Virus record (IMG/VR): IMGVR_UViG_3300034284_003265
Span: 27,194 to 91,193 of that record
Reading direction: 5' to 3' (one strand)
DNA: 64,000 nt
Source: a virus
Within the stretch, counting starts at the first letter, position 1. Every line of letters starts with the position of its first letter. A program made the position numbers and the translations under genes. Shown piece after piece: positions 33,247 to 42,760 of the stretch. The notes below the pieces were generated by a model. That model was not told the origin of the DNA and did not search any database. It was given only the letters and a program-made list of their open reading frames with translations.

Positions 33247-36200
33247 TCGTATTAAAAAATACCGACGACAAAATCAATTGTGTGATGCATATTGCAGATA
33301 TTCACATTCGTTTGACAAAACGACACGATGAGTATACATCTGTATTTGAAAGATTTTATAACGCATTAGACAAAGCTAAGACTTTAAATGCAATCTTAGT
33401 TATTGCTGGCGATGTTTTTCATAATAAATCGGATTTGAGTCCTGAATGCGTTAAGATCGGAAGCGATTTTCTAAAAAGTTGTGCGGATCGTGTACCCGTA
33501 ATTTTAACAGCCGGCAATCATGACGCTACACTGGCTAACAAGTCAAGATTGGATTGTTTAACTCCAATTGTACAGGCAGTAAACCATCCAAATCTTTATT
33601 ATCTAAAAGATACCGAAGTATATCGTTATCAAAACATCTTGTTTAATAATTTCAGTGTATTTGATGATCCCGATAAGTATATTAGATATACAGATATTCC
33701 ATCTAAACATCGTGTAGAAACAGATCATCACATTGCATTATTTCATGGTCCGGTAAACAATGCAATTACTGATGTTGGATATACTGTTAGTAATCGTGCT
33801 ATTACAAATGAACTATTTGATGGACATCATATCGCAATGTTAGGAGATATTCACAAACATCAAATTCTACAAGAATACGATGAAAATGAAAGTAAGCCTA
33901 TAATTGTATATGCTGGTTCTATGATCCAACAAAATCACGGAGAAGAACTAAAAGGACACGGATTTTTGATGTGGGATCTAAAAAGAAAAGTCTATAAACA
34001 CTATGAGCTAAAGAACGATTATGGCTTTTATACAATTGAAATCAATAAAGGTATTTTGTTCACTGATATTAGCGACATTCCAAAGAAAGCTCGCATCCGT
34101 ACAAAATGTTTTGAGTCTATACCATCGCACGTTAAGGAGGTAATGAATTCTATCAGGGACAAATGTGAAATCCTTGAGTCTACCTTCATTAGAGTAGATG
34201 ATGCAACGACTGATTTAACTTTAAAATCTGGCCAGATATTTGATATTCATAATATTTTTGATGTAGACTATCAAAATAAATTAATTGAAGAAAATCTTCT
34301 CTCTAAGAGTATTTCCACTGATTTGATTTACAAAGTTAAAGAGTTGAATAAAACTATTAATTTAGAAATACCAAAAGATAAAGCTCCAAAGAATATTCGT
34401 TGGAAGCCAAAGACTTTTGAGTTTGATAATATGTTTAGTTATGGTGAAGGAAACGTAATTGACTTTACCAAATTAAAAGGTACAATTGGATTATTTGCAC
34501 CTAATGCTAGCGGTAAGTCTAGTATTATGGACGCATTGGCATTTTGTGTATTTGATAAGTTTAGCAAAGGATATAAAGCCGTTCACGTATTAAATACTCA
34601 GAAAATGAGTTTTCGTTGTAAGTTCAACTTTGAAGTAAACGGCGTAGATTATTTCATTGAACGAGATGGTAAGGCTGATAAAAAAGGAAACGTTAAAGTT
34701 GAGGTTAAGTTTTACAAGATTGAAAATGGAAATGAGGTTCCATTAAATGGAGAAGCTCGTCGTAGTACCAATGACATTATCAGAGATTATGTAGGTACTT
34801 ATGAAGATTTTATTCTTACGGTATTAAGTATTCAAAATAGTAAGGCTGGATCATTTATTGATTTGGGTCAAACAGAACGTAAAGACTTATTGTGTCAATT
34901 CATGGGTTTAACTGTATTTGATCAGTTATATACTATTGCGAATGATAAGTTTAAGGAAACAAATATTTTACTTAAAAATCTTAGCAAAGATAACTTGATT
35001 GAAGATTTGCAAAATGTATCGGGTAGCATTGATCTAAATAATAAAAATATATCGCAGTATAATTGTGATATCAAAGATCTAGAGATCAAGAAAGAAGATC
35101 AAAACAATAAGCTTTTGGAGTTGTCTAACAATATAATTAAAACAGCTAATTTTGATTTTGATATTACCGAATTAGAATCCGAAAAGACACAATTAGAATC
35201 AAAGATCGGTACGTTTGAAACTGATATAAATGAAAAGAAAACTAAGTTTCTATTAATCGAAACCCAACTTTCAAATTTATCCTCTTCATTAAAGAGTTGT
35301 GAAAATATAGAAAATGATTATGATCATTATAAAATCTGCAAAGAAGACGAATCTAAAAAGTCTTCTGAAATAGAGAAATTGAAAGTTGTAGTCAAGAACA
35401 AGATTGATAAGTTGAAAAAGTTAGAGGAACATAAGTATGATCCTAATTGCACGTACTGCGTAAATAACGTATTCGTAAAAGATGCTATTAAAACTAAGGA
35501 AGAACTTGAGCTTGATAAAAACAAAGGCAAAATCTTAGTAGAAGAATTTAATGTCATCAAATCTAAGTTGGATTCATTTGGAGATATTGAATCTCGTTAT
35601 AAGGAATGTCAACGTATAGATGCTGAAAAAGTTAAATTAGAAAAGACCAAAGAAGTTTTATCTACGTCAATATTGCGTGATGAAAACTTCAAGATCCGAT
35701 TGCAAAATGATTTGAACGGGGTAATTCAAAATATTGATACTTTTTATAAGAACAAAGATATTATTGAAAACAATTCTAAACTACTTGTTAGTGTTAATGA
35801 AGTAAAAACTATTGTTAAAAATATTGAATCGGAGATTAAATCAGTAAATAATAGATTGTTTACCTCTTCTACTGAAAAAGGCAAGTTAGAATTACAATAT
35901 AAAAATACTACGGAACAACTAAATAAAGTTAAGGAACTTGAATCATCATATGAGGCTTATAAGCTTTATACTAATATTATTAGTCGAGATGGAATTCCAT
36001 ATGAAATCATCACTAAAACATTGCCTGAAATAGAAAAAGAAGTTAATAACATTCTACAACAAATTGTTGAATTCTCTATCACTCTTCAGACAGACGGAAA
36101 GAATATTATGACCAATATAGTTTATGATGATAAACGTTGGCCACTAGAAATGGCTAGTGGCATGGAGAAGTTTGTCAGTGGTTTGGCTATTAGAGTAGCT

Positions 36201-36428
36201 TTAATCAATATTAGCAATCTACCAAGACCAAATATTATTTGTATTGATGAAGGATTTGGCTGTGCTGATAGTGATCATTTGGGTCAGATGGGAGCTTTGT
36301 TTAGTTATTTGAAACATCAATTTGATTTTATTTGGATAATTAGTCACTTGGATCAGATGCGTGACATGGTAGATGAACAAATTGAAATAAAAAAAGAGAA
36401 TGGGTTTAGCAAAGTGTTATATAAATAA
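33243..36428 (+). CDS. 47/46: Fused Mre11-Rad50 (SbcD-SbcC; T4 gp47-gp46) nuclease-ATPase
   Basis: One 1061-residue frame encodes both subunits. The Mre11 phosphoesterase part has 'ADIHIR' (D19, H21), 'GDVFH' (D57), 'GNHDA' (N92, H93), 'HGP' and 'GDIHKHQ' at about 200, so all metal-binding motifs are present. The Rad50 part starts near residue 395: Walker A 'APNASGKSS' at about 419-427, a coiled coil interrupted by the zinc-hook CTYC (C736, C739), signature 'ASGMEKFVSG' near 975 and Walker B 'IICIDEGFG' near 1000. In T4 these are separate genes, 47 and 46. The complex resects DNA ends for recombination-dependent replication. No stop or frameshift is seen at the junction, so the fusion appears genuine. 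Confidence 0.93.
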   Translation: MIVLKNTDDKINCVMHIADIHIRLTKRHDEYTSVFERFYNALDKAKTLNAILVIAGDVFHNKSDLSPECVKIGSDFLKSCADRVPVILTAGNHDATLANKSRLDCLTPIVQAVNHPNLYYLKDTEVYRYQNILFNNFSVFDDPDKYIRYTDIPSKHRVETDHHIALFHGPVNNAITDVGYTVSNRAITNELFDGHHIAMLGDIHKHQILQEYDENESKPIIVYAGSMIQQNHGEELKGHGFLMWDLKRKVYKHYELKNDYGFYTIEINKGILFTDISDIPKKARIRTKCFESIPSHVKEVMNSIRDKCEILESTFIRVDDATTDLTLKSGQIFDIHNIFDVDYQNKLIEENLLSKSISTDLIYKVKELNKTINLEIPKDKAPKNIRWKPKTFEFDNMFSYGEGNVIDFTKLKGTIGLFAPNASGKSSIMDALAFCVFDKFSKGYKAVHVLNTQKMSFRCKFNFEVNGVDYFIERDGKADKKGNVKVEVKFYKIENGNEVPLNGEARRSTNDIIRDYVGTYEDFILTVLSIQNSKAGSFIDLGQTERKDLLCQFMGLTVFDQLYTIANDKFKETNILLKNLSKDNLIEDLQNVSGSIDLNNKNISQYNCDIKDLEIKKEDQNNKLLELSNNIIKTANFDFDITELESEKTQLESKIGTFETDINEKKTKFLLIETQLSNLSSSLKSCENIENDYDHYKICKEDESKKSSEIEKLKVVVKNKIDKLKKLEEHKYDPNCTYCVNNVFVKDAIKTKEELELDKNKGKILVEEFNVIKSKLDSFGDIESRYKECQRIDAEKVKLEKTKEVLSTSILRDENFKIRLQNDLNGVIQNIDTFYKNKDIIENNSKLLVSVNEVKTIVKNIESEIKSVNNRLFTSSTEKGKLELQYKNTTEQLNKVKELESSYEAYKLYTNIISRDGIPYEIITKTLPEIEKEVNNILQQIVEFSITLQTDGKNIMTNIVYDDKRWPLEMASGMEKFVSGLAIRVALINISNLPRPNIICIDEGFGCADSDHLGQMGALFSYLKHQFDFIWIISHLDQMRDMVDEQIEIKKENGFSKVLYK

Positions 36429-36430
36429 AA

Positions 36431-37354
36431 ATGATAGATTTAGATATTACATATAATTGTACAGAAAATGTTATTACTGTAAAAAATAACGCAACCAGTT
36501 TTACAGGAGTATTATGGTTTTCAATTACAGACTGTGAAACAAATCTTAATGTAACATGTTGGTGGATGAATACTGCTCCATATGAATTCCAAACTTGGAA
36601 TTTGCCTTTAAATTATTATGAAGTTGTAAAAGAATTTGATATTAATGTGATGGATGAACAGTTTAATTTACTTTTTAAAAAAAACATACAATTAAAAAAA
36701 TTCACTTCCAAAATAGATTTCAAACCAAAAAATAAAATGGAAGTTACATATGGATCTTGGGAGTCGCTTGTTTATAGAAATGAGTATGACATAAAAATTA
36801 GATCAGATGATGTTGTTTATGACTTAGGCGGAAACGTTGGCGTATTTAGTAAATGGTGTTTGAATAAAAATGTAAATTACATTTATCTTTTTGAACCTGA
36901 CACTAGATGTGTGGAAAACATGAAAGATTTGTTTGACATTGATAAAAATAGAATTGAGTTGATAAATAAAGTCATTCTTGATAAAGATGGAAAAACGAAT
37001 TTTTATTTGCATCAACATTCAATTGCAAATAGTCTATTTTTAGAATCAAATGAATTTCTAGAAATAGATTCTATTAATTTAGAAAAATATATTATTGAGA
37101 ATAATTTGAAAAAACCTACATTGATTAAATGTGATATAGAAGGAGCTGAATATAAATTTATAAATAGTGTTAGCGATTCTTTTTTTAATACAGTAAGAAT
37201 TTTTATTCTGGAGTTTCATTTCTTAGACGCAAATCATAAATACGAGATGTATAAAATCTTAGAAAGATTTTTATCAATTGGGTATACTATCAGATTGAGC
37301 AATATTTCTAAATTTGAAAATAATGTTGGAACATTAATTTTTGAAAAAATGTAA
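36431..37354 (+). CDS. FkbM-family methyltransferase with N-terminal beta domain
   Basis: Residues 1-105 of this 307-residue protein form a beta-sandwich-like domain ('YNCTENVITVKNNATSFTG') that recurs in the next gene. Residues about 125-300 are an FkbM methyltransferase: 'VYDLGGNVGVFSKW' binds SAM, 'YLFEPDTRCVENM' follows, and 'LIKCDIEGAEYKFI' is the family signature. FkbM enzymes methylate hydroxyls on sugars and polyketides. It begins two bases after the recombination gene and opens the glycan island. Confidence 0.85.
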   Translation: MIDLDITYNCTENVITVKNNATSFTGVLWFSITDCETNLNVTCWWMNTAPYEFQTWNLPLNYYEVVKEFDINVMDEQFNLLFKKNIQLKKFTSKIDFKPKNKMEVTYGSWESLVYRNEYDIKIRSDDVVYDLGGNVGVFSKWCLNKNVNYIYLFEPDTRCVENMKDLFDIDKNRIELINKVILDKDGKTNFYLHQHSIANSLFLESNEFLEIDSINLEKYIIENNLKKPTLIKCDIEGAEYKFINSVSDSFFNTVRIFILEFHFLDANHKYEMYKILERFLSIGYTIRLSNISKFENNVGTLIFEKM

Positions 37355-37401
37355 TTATATAAAAAAATTACTTAATTAGCTGTGATGTACTTATAAGGTG
37401 T

Positions 37402-39861
37402 ATGAAAATATTATTTATAGCCCCACATTTGTCTACGGGCGGATGTCCCCAGTATCTTCTTAAAAAAATAATTGAACTAAATGATTCTAATGATGTCTAT
37501 TGTATAGAATACAGTGACGTTACAGGAGGCGTATTAGTTGTACAACGCAATCAAATTAAAGAAATACTTGGTCAAAAATTAATCACGTTGCATAATGATA
37601 AAAAAGAATTACTAACTTATATCAATAATATAAATCCAGATGTCATTCACTTTGAAGAACTTCCGGAATATTTTTGTGATGTGGAAGTGGCTAAACTTAT
37701 ATATAACGATAGTAGAAAATATAAGATAATAGAAACCTCACATGATAGTAGTTTTGATCCAAATAATAAGATGTTTATTCCTGATAGATTCGCATTTGTC
37801 AGTGAATATCAAAAACAACTGATGTCCCCACTAGGTATTAAAGCCGATGTAGTAGAATACCCAATAGAATATAAAATTAAAACGGATAGAATTAAATCTT
37901 TAACAGAATTGGGATTAGATCCTAATAAAATACATTTTTTAAATGTTGGGTTGTTTACCTCAAGAAAAAATCAAGCAGAAATAATTCGTTACGCAAAACA
38001 ATTGTTGGGTTATTCAGTTCAGTTTCATTTTGTTGGAAATCAAGCCGATAATTTTAAATATTATTGGGAGCCATTAATGAAAGATTTTCCATCTAACTGT
38101 AAGTGGTGGGGCGAACGTAGAGATGTTGATACATTCTACAATGCAATGGATGTTTTCTTATTTGCATCTAGAGGTACTGCCAATGATAAAGAAACAAGTC
38201 CATTAGTGATACGAGAGGCTATTGGATGGAATTTGCCCTTATTATTATACAATTTACCTGTATATTGTGGCATGTATGATAAATATAAGAATATAACTTG
38301 GTTAAAACAATCCGAAGAAGATAATTTACAAATAATTAAATCGTTTTTACCATATTCGTCTTCATCTTCTTTATTTAAAATTACTACAACTGATGAAGAA
38401 AATAAATTAACAATTAATTACGATGGAGACAAAATTTTAGAAAATGTATTAATATCCATTAAAGACATGGATTCTAAAGCGTGTATTTTCTCATCAAAAT
38501 TCCAAAATGCATATCCAAATACTAGTTGTTGGATGATGCCTTTGCCATTACATATAACCCATTTCGCAAGTGATCCTACATTTGGAGGATATTTAATTCA
38601 AATTTTTTCAAACGGTAATATTATATTTGAACAAACTATAAAGTACAGAGATATAACGATTAATAAACCAATTGTTGATTTTACAAATGAAGAACCTATT
38701 TACATGAATTATAAAGAATTCTTTGTAGAGGGAATCTATAGTGGTCTTAATATTGATAATTTAAACGTTGTTATTGATATAGGCGCTAATGTAGGTTTGT
38801 TCACTAAATACATGTTATATAAAAACGTAAAAAAGGTTTTTTGTTATGAACCAAACAAATCAGCATTTAATTGTTTATTTAAGAACTATCAAAATAATAA
38901 TTCTGTATTTTTAAATAATTTAGCGGTATCAACAAATAACGATAAACTAAGATTATATTTAGATGTTAATAACACATTAGTCAGTTCGGCCAAGAGAAAT
39001 ACTTCTGATTTTTATGATGTTGATTCGATTACGTTAAAACAAATTTTAACGCAAAATAATCTAGAAAAAGTAGATTTGGTTAAGATTGACATTGAAGGAA
39101 TGGAATACGAATTGATAGAAAATTTAGAAAACGAAGTCTTTAGTAAGATATATAGTTTTATAATTGAATATCACGATGTAGAATCCATGGACAAATCTTC
39201 GGGAGTAAAAAAATTAACTAAAAAATTAAATGAAAATGGATACTCTGTTAAGTTTGGAGACAATCTTTTTAAGAATTGCAGTTATCTATACGCATATAAA
39301 TGTGATGTCACTAATTTATCAACTATCGCAGATATTTTGAAATTTAATAATTTAAATACTGATAAGTTCTGGCTTCATTCGTACTTAGACTCATACGAAA
39401 ATCTATTTTCTAAATTTAGAAATAGAGATGTTAATTTGTTGGAAATTGGAGTTCATAACGGCGACAGTATTAAGTTATGGCAAAAATATTTCAACGATAA
39501 ATCAAATATATACGGAATAGATATAACATTAAATAATCTATTGCACGATCTTGTTTCAGAAGATAATGTAACGTTAATATGTAAAAATATTAAAAACTTT
39601 AATAAATCAATATTAAATCCAATAATGTTTGATATTATCATAGAAGATTCTACACATAATATGGAAGATCAGATCAAAGTGTTTGAAATATTTAAAGATA
39701 GACTTAAACCTGATGGCATTTTAGTAATTGAAGACATCGCACCTAATGCTTATGATTATTTTTTAAAACTTTCAGAAAAAATTCCAAATTCTAAATTAAT
39801 TGATCTAAGGCACATTAAAAACAGATTCGATGACGTTTTATTTATATATGAAAACAAATAA
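37402..39861 (+). CDS. Multidomain glycosyltransferase with two methyltransferase domains
   Basis: This 819-residue chain seems to join four parts. Residues 1-315 are a GT-B glycosyltransferase with 'NVGLFTSRKNQAEIIRYAKQ' and an EX7E-like motif in 'KETSPLVIREAIGW'. Residues about 325-430 are a beta domain like that of the preceding gene. Residues about 450-630 are an FkbM methyltransferase ('VVIDIGANVGLFTKYML', 'LVKIDIEGMEYELI'). Residues about 665-819 are a second class I methyltransferase ('LLEIGVHNGDSIKLWQKYF', 'DIIIEDSTHNMEDQI', 'GILVIEDIAPNAYDYF'). Such fusions suggest stepwise addition and methylation of sugars on one carrier. The first two residues of FkbM signature regions are intact, so activity is plausible. 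Preceded by an AAGG purine run (ATAAGGTGT) near the start. Confidence 0.82.
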   Translation: MKILFIAPHLSTGGCPQYLLKKIIELNDSNDVYCIEYSDVTGGVLVVQRNQIKEILGQKLITLHNDKKELLTYINNINPDVIHFEELPEYFCDVEVAKLIYNDSRKYKIIETSHDSSFDPNNKMFIPDRFAFVSEYQKQLMSPLGIKADVVEYPIEYKIKTDRIKSLTELGLDPNKIHFLNVGLFTSRKNQAEIIRYAKQLLGYSVQFHFVGNQADNFKYYWEPLMKDFPSNCKWWGERRDVDTFYNAMDVFLFASRGTANDKETSPLVIREAIGWNLPLLLYNLPVYCGMYDKYKNITWLKQSEEDNLQIIKSFLPYSSSSSLFKITTTDEENKLTINYDGDKILENVLISIKDMDSKACIFSSKFQNAYPNTSCWMMPLPLHITHFASDPTFGGYLIQIFSNGNIIFEQTIKYRDITINKPIVDFTNEEPIYMNYKEFFVEGIYSGLNIDNLNVVIDIGANVGLFTKYMLYKNVKKVFCYEPNKSAFNCLFKNYQNNNSVFLNNLAVSTNNDKLRLYLDVNNTLVSSAKRNTSDFYDVDSITLKQILTQNNLEKVDLVKIDIEGMEYELIENLENEVFSKIYSFIIEYHDVESMDKSSGVKKLTKKLNENGYSVKFGDNLFKNCSYLYAYKCDVTNLSTIADILKFNNLNTDKFWLHSYLDSYENLFSKFRNRDVNLLEIGVHNGDSIKLWQKYFNDKSNIYGIDITLNNLLHDLVSEDNVTLICKNIKNFNKSILNPIMFDIIIEDSTHNMEDQIKVFEIFKDRLKPDGILVIEDIAPNAYDYFLKLSEKIPNSKLIDLRHIKNRFDDVLFIYENK

Positions 39862-40249
39862 TTTAAAACTTATTGACTGTACAGATGAATATTGGCAATT
39901 CGTGCGTTTATTAAGAACTGATGATAGGAATATATCGGGATTTATAAAAACAAATAATATAACTGAAGATCAACAGATAGAGTATATGAAAAAGTACAGT
40001 CATAATTATAAAATTTGTTTATTAGATAATAATCCTGTTGGATTTATTGGAGAAATAGAAGGAGATGTAAGAGTTTGTACAGATCATAATCATAAAAATA
40101 AAGGAATAGCGAAATTTATGGTTACTGAGTTTTTGAAATCTAACTCAAATATATTTGCTAAAATAAAGTCTAATAATCTATCTAGTTTAAAACTTTTTGA
40201 ATCTTGTGGATTTAAAATTAAATATTTCATCCTTGAACCCAGTATATAA
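39848..40249 (+). CDS. GNAT-type acetyltransferase
   Basis: The ATG at 39848 gives 133 residues starting 'MKTNNLKLIDCTDEYW'; an in-frame earlier start at 39830 would overlap the previous gene further. 'KICLLDNNPVGFIGEIEGDVRV' provides the central strands, 'NHKNKGIAKFMVTEF' the acetyl-CoA loop and helix, and 'NNLSSLKLFESCGFK' the C-terminal helix. GNAT enzymes in glycan clusters often acetylate amino sugars. Its neighbour is a short aminotransferase, so the two could make an acetamido sugar, but this is inference. Confidence 0.8.
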   Translation: MKTNNLKLIDCTDEYWQFVRLLRTDDRNISGFIKTNNITEDQQIEYMKKYSHNYKICLLDNNPVGFIGEIEGDVRVCTDHNHKNKGIAKFMVTEFLKSNSNIFAKIKSNNLSSLKLFESCGFKIKYFILEPSI

Positions 40250-40254
40250 GTTAT

Positions 40255-40896
40255 ATGTCTACAAAGAAAACAATTAATAATCCATATAAAGTCGTACAAA
40301 TGTTTGAAGAAGAAATAGCCTATTATACAGGCGCTCCTTACGCTGTATCTGTAGATAGTTGTACAAATGCGTTATTTTTGTGTTGTAAGTATTTAAATGT
40401 AAAAGATGTTATTATACCCTCCAAAACTTATTTATCTGTTCCAATGTCAATTATACATTCAGGTGGAGATGTTATTTTTGACACTACGGAAGATACTAAT
40501 CATTGGAGCGGACTTTATCAATTAAAGCCATATCCAATATGGGATAGTGCTAAGAGACTAACTAGTTCTATGTATATACCTGGACAATTTATGTGTTTAT
40601 CATTCCATATTAAAAAACCACTCGCAATTGGAAAGGGGGGTATGATATTAACCGATAATTTAGATGCAGTAAATTGGTTTAAAAAAGCTAGATATGAAGG
40701 ACGATCCGAAAAATTTTATAAACAAGACGATATAGAATTTTGTGGTTGGAATATGTATATGTTCCCACTTTTAGCTGCAAGAGGACTAGAATTAATGCAA
40801 AATTATCCCGAACACGTTACTGATATACAGGAAATAAATGGTTATAGAGATTTAACAGAATTTACAGTTTTTAAGAATAAAAAGATTATTAAATAA
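40255..40896 (+). CDS. Short DegT/DnrJ/EryC1-type aminotransferase
   Basis: This 213-residue protein keeps the N-terminal core of PLP sugar aminotransferases: 'YAVSVDSCTNALFLCCKYL' (cofactor phosphate region), 'DVIIPSKTYLSVPMSII', 'WDSAKRL' (Asp near pyridine nitrogen) and 'SFHIKKPLAIGKGGM' with the likely Schiff-base Lys K121. Typical family members have about 370 residues, so the C-terminal small domain is missing here. No frameshift remnant is visible downstream, as the next gene starts after two bases. It may be a natural minimal form, or a degraded enzyme kept for another purpose. Confidence 0.75.
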   Translation: MSTKKTINNPYKVVQMFEEEIAYYTGAPYAVSVDSCTNALFLCCKYLNVKDVIIPSKTYLSVPMSIIHSGGDVIFDTTEDTNHWSGLYQLKPYPIWDSAKRLTSSMYIPGQFMCLSFHIKKPLAIGKGGMILTDNLDAVNWFKKARYEGRSEKFYKQDDIEFCGWNMYMFPLLAARGLELMQNYPEHVTDIQEINGYRDLTEFTVFKNKKIIK

Positions 40897-40898
40897 CA

Positions 40899-42713
40899 AT
40901 GAAATTAAGTGTTCTATTATTGAGTTACAATTATAAACATTATATACAACAATGTATAGATTCTATATTGTCGCAAAGGACAAATTTTGATTTTGAAATA
41001 TTAGTTAGAGATGATGGATCTAACGATGGGACAGAATCTTTTGTAAAAGAAAAATACGTTAATGAGAGTAGAGTTAAAGTTCTGGATTGTTCTAAAAATT
41101 TAGGCGCATTAGATAATATTCTGACATTGATGGACGAATCTACCGGAGAGTATGTATGTCACATCGACGCTGATGATTATTTAATTGACTACGACTATTT
41201 TCAACGCGCAGTTAACTTCTTGGATAGTAACAAAGATTTCAATATATTTTGCGGTGGATATAAGTATTTGGAAAATAACAACATATATCCTGAAAACTGT
41301 TGGATGGTAAGTCCTAAAAAGATTATAACGTTGGAAGACCTTTTATCAGAAAATTACGTTTCTTTTTGTAGAGTTTTTAGAAAACTAAAAGTAGATAGAA
41401 ACATATTTGGTACAATATATCCAGATTGGATGCTTAACTTTGAGTGTCTTAAAAATGATAAAAAAGCAATTTGTGATGTAGATCACTGTGCTGGTATTTA
41501 CAGAATACATAACAATAGTATGTTTTCTAAAAAGACAACAGAAGAAAAAAATAAAATAAATGATAACATAAGAGTTGAATTGCGTAATAAATATAATTTA
41601 TATAAATCAGGCTTAAATAGTTTAAATGATATAATAGTTCATATACATTTATATCTAAACAAACCAAATTTAGAACAAATCGCATATGATAATATAAAAT
41701 TTATAAAAGAGTGTGGATTTAAAATATTAATAACCTCCCCTAAAATTTTGCCAGAAAGGTTTTATGATATAATTGATATTTTTTATCATGACAAAGAAAA
41801 TCAACTATTGATTGAAAAATATACAGATATAGAAGTAATGTATCATTACACAAAACTGCCTGATCTTTCTTTGTTTTTAGGCGTTAAAGAGTTACAAAAA
41901 CACGGATTAGCGGTATTAAGATCAATGATAAAAGGATGTGATGTAGCATCGATTAATAATATAAAATACATAATGCGGATTGAATTTGATGATATATTTG
42001 GTCCTAAATCAATCGAGAATATAAAACGTGTAATTAACGAATTAAAAGAGAATAATTATGATTTCGATTTAATAAGAAACATTTATTCATATTACACGGA
42101 TATATCAGTACATTTGATGTTTTATGATTGTAAGAAATTTTTAGATGTGTTTGGCCAAATTAAGAATGAAGACGATTATAGAAAAGAATTGTGTAATTTG
42201 GGAATTTGTAATAAAAGTACAATGTTAGAAACTTTTATGTATCTAATGGTTGAGTATTACAAAAATGAAAAAAATTTAAATATTAAATATCATGTTACAT
42301 CGGATATACAGTCATTATATTACGATACTAATTTCAATGTACATCAAAATTGTTTTAGTTTAGAAGATGGAATTTTAACAGATATTGCTTATGTATATGT
42401 AAATGGAAATTTGCAAAATAAACTATGTTTAACTTCTAGAAATTTTGCAAAAGAAAAAGCTCCGCTGGTACAATTTTATATAGTTTATAAAAACGGAAAC
42501 AATTTTACATTATATATGAATGTAGAAACAATAAATAGTTGGAGTATACATTCTATAGATGATCCGAATACAATCGATCACATTTATATAAAACACGGTG
42601 ATAAAGATTTTCACAAAAAATATTTAATTAAAATTGACGAGAAAAATAATAATTCATTGACAATATTAAATTTAGATACAAATGAATCGAGTTGGTCGAA
42701 AATAGAATATTAA
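40899..42713 (+). CDS. GT2-family glycosyltransferase with large C-terminal extension
   Basis: The N-terminal 220 residues of this 604-residue protein are a GT-A glycosyltransferase: 'LSVLLLSYNYKHYIQQCIDSIL', 'FEILVRDDGSNDGT' and the metal-binding 'HIDADDYL'. From about 250 a second region ('IIVHIHLYLNKPNLEQIAYDN') runs about 200 residues and resembles a second glycosyltransferase-like fold without a clear catalytic motif. The last 130 residues are beta-rich. The enzyme would add one sugar from a nucleotide-sugar donor. It starts two bases after the aminotransferase gene. Confidence 0.82.
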   Translation: MKLSVLLLSYNYKHYIQQCIDSILSQRTNFDFEILVRDDGSNDGTESFVKEKYVNESRVKVLDCSKNLGALDNILTLMDESTGEYVCHIDADDYLIDYDYFQRAVNFLDSNKDFNIFCGGYKYLENNNIYPENCWMVSPKKIITLEDLLSENYVSFCRVFRKLKVDRNIFGTIYPDWMLNFECLKNDKKAICDVDHCAGIYRIHNNSMFSKKTTEEKNKINDNIRVELRNKYNLYKSGLNSLNDIIVHIHLYLNKPNLEQIAYDNIKFIKECGFKILITSPKILPERFYDIIDIFYHDKENQLLIEKYTDIEVMYHYTKLPDLSLFLGVKELQKHGLAVLRSMIKGCDVASINNIKYIMRIEFDDIFGPKSIENIKRVINELKENNYDFDLIRNIYSYYTDISVHLMFYDCKKFLDVFGQIKNEDDYRKELCNLGICNKSTMLETFMYLMVEYYKNEKNLNIKYHVTSDIQSLYYDTNFNVHQNCFSLEDGILTDIAYVYVNGNLQNKLCLTSRNFAKEKAPLVQFYIVYKNGNNFTLYMNVETINSWSIHSIDDPNTIDHIYIKHGDKDFHKKYLIKIDEKNNNSLTILNLDTNESSWSKIEY

Positions 42714-42760
42714 AAAATATATAAAGTTGATATTTCTAATAAAGATGTTATCATATTAAA

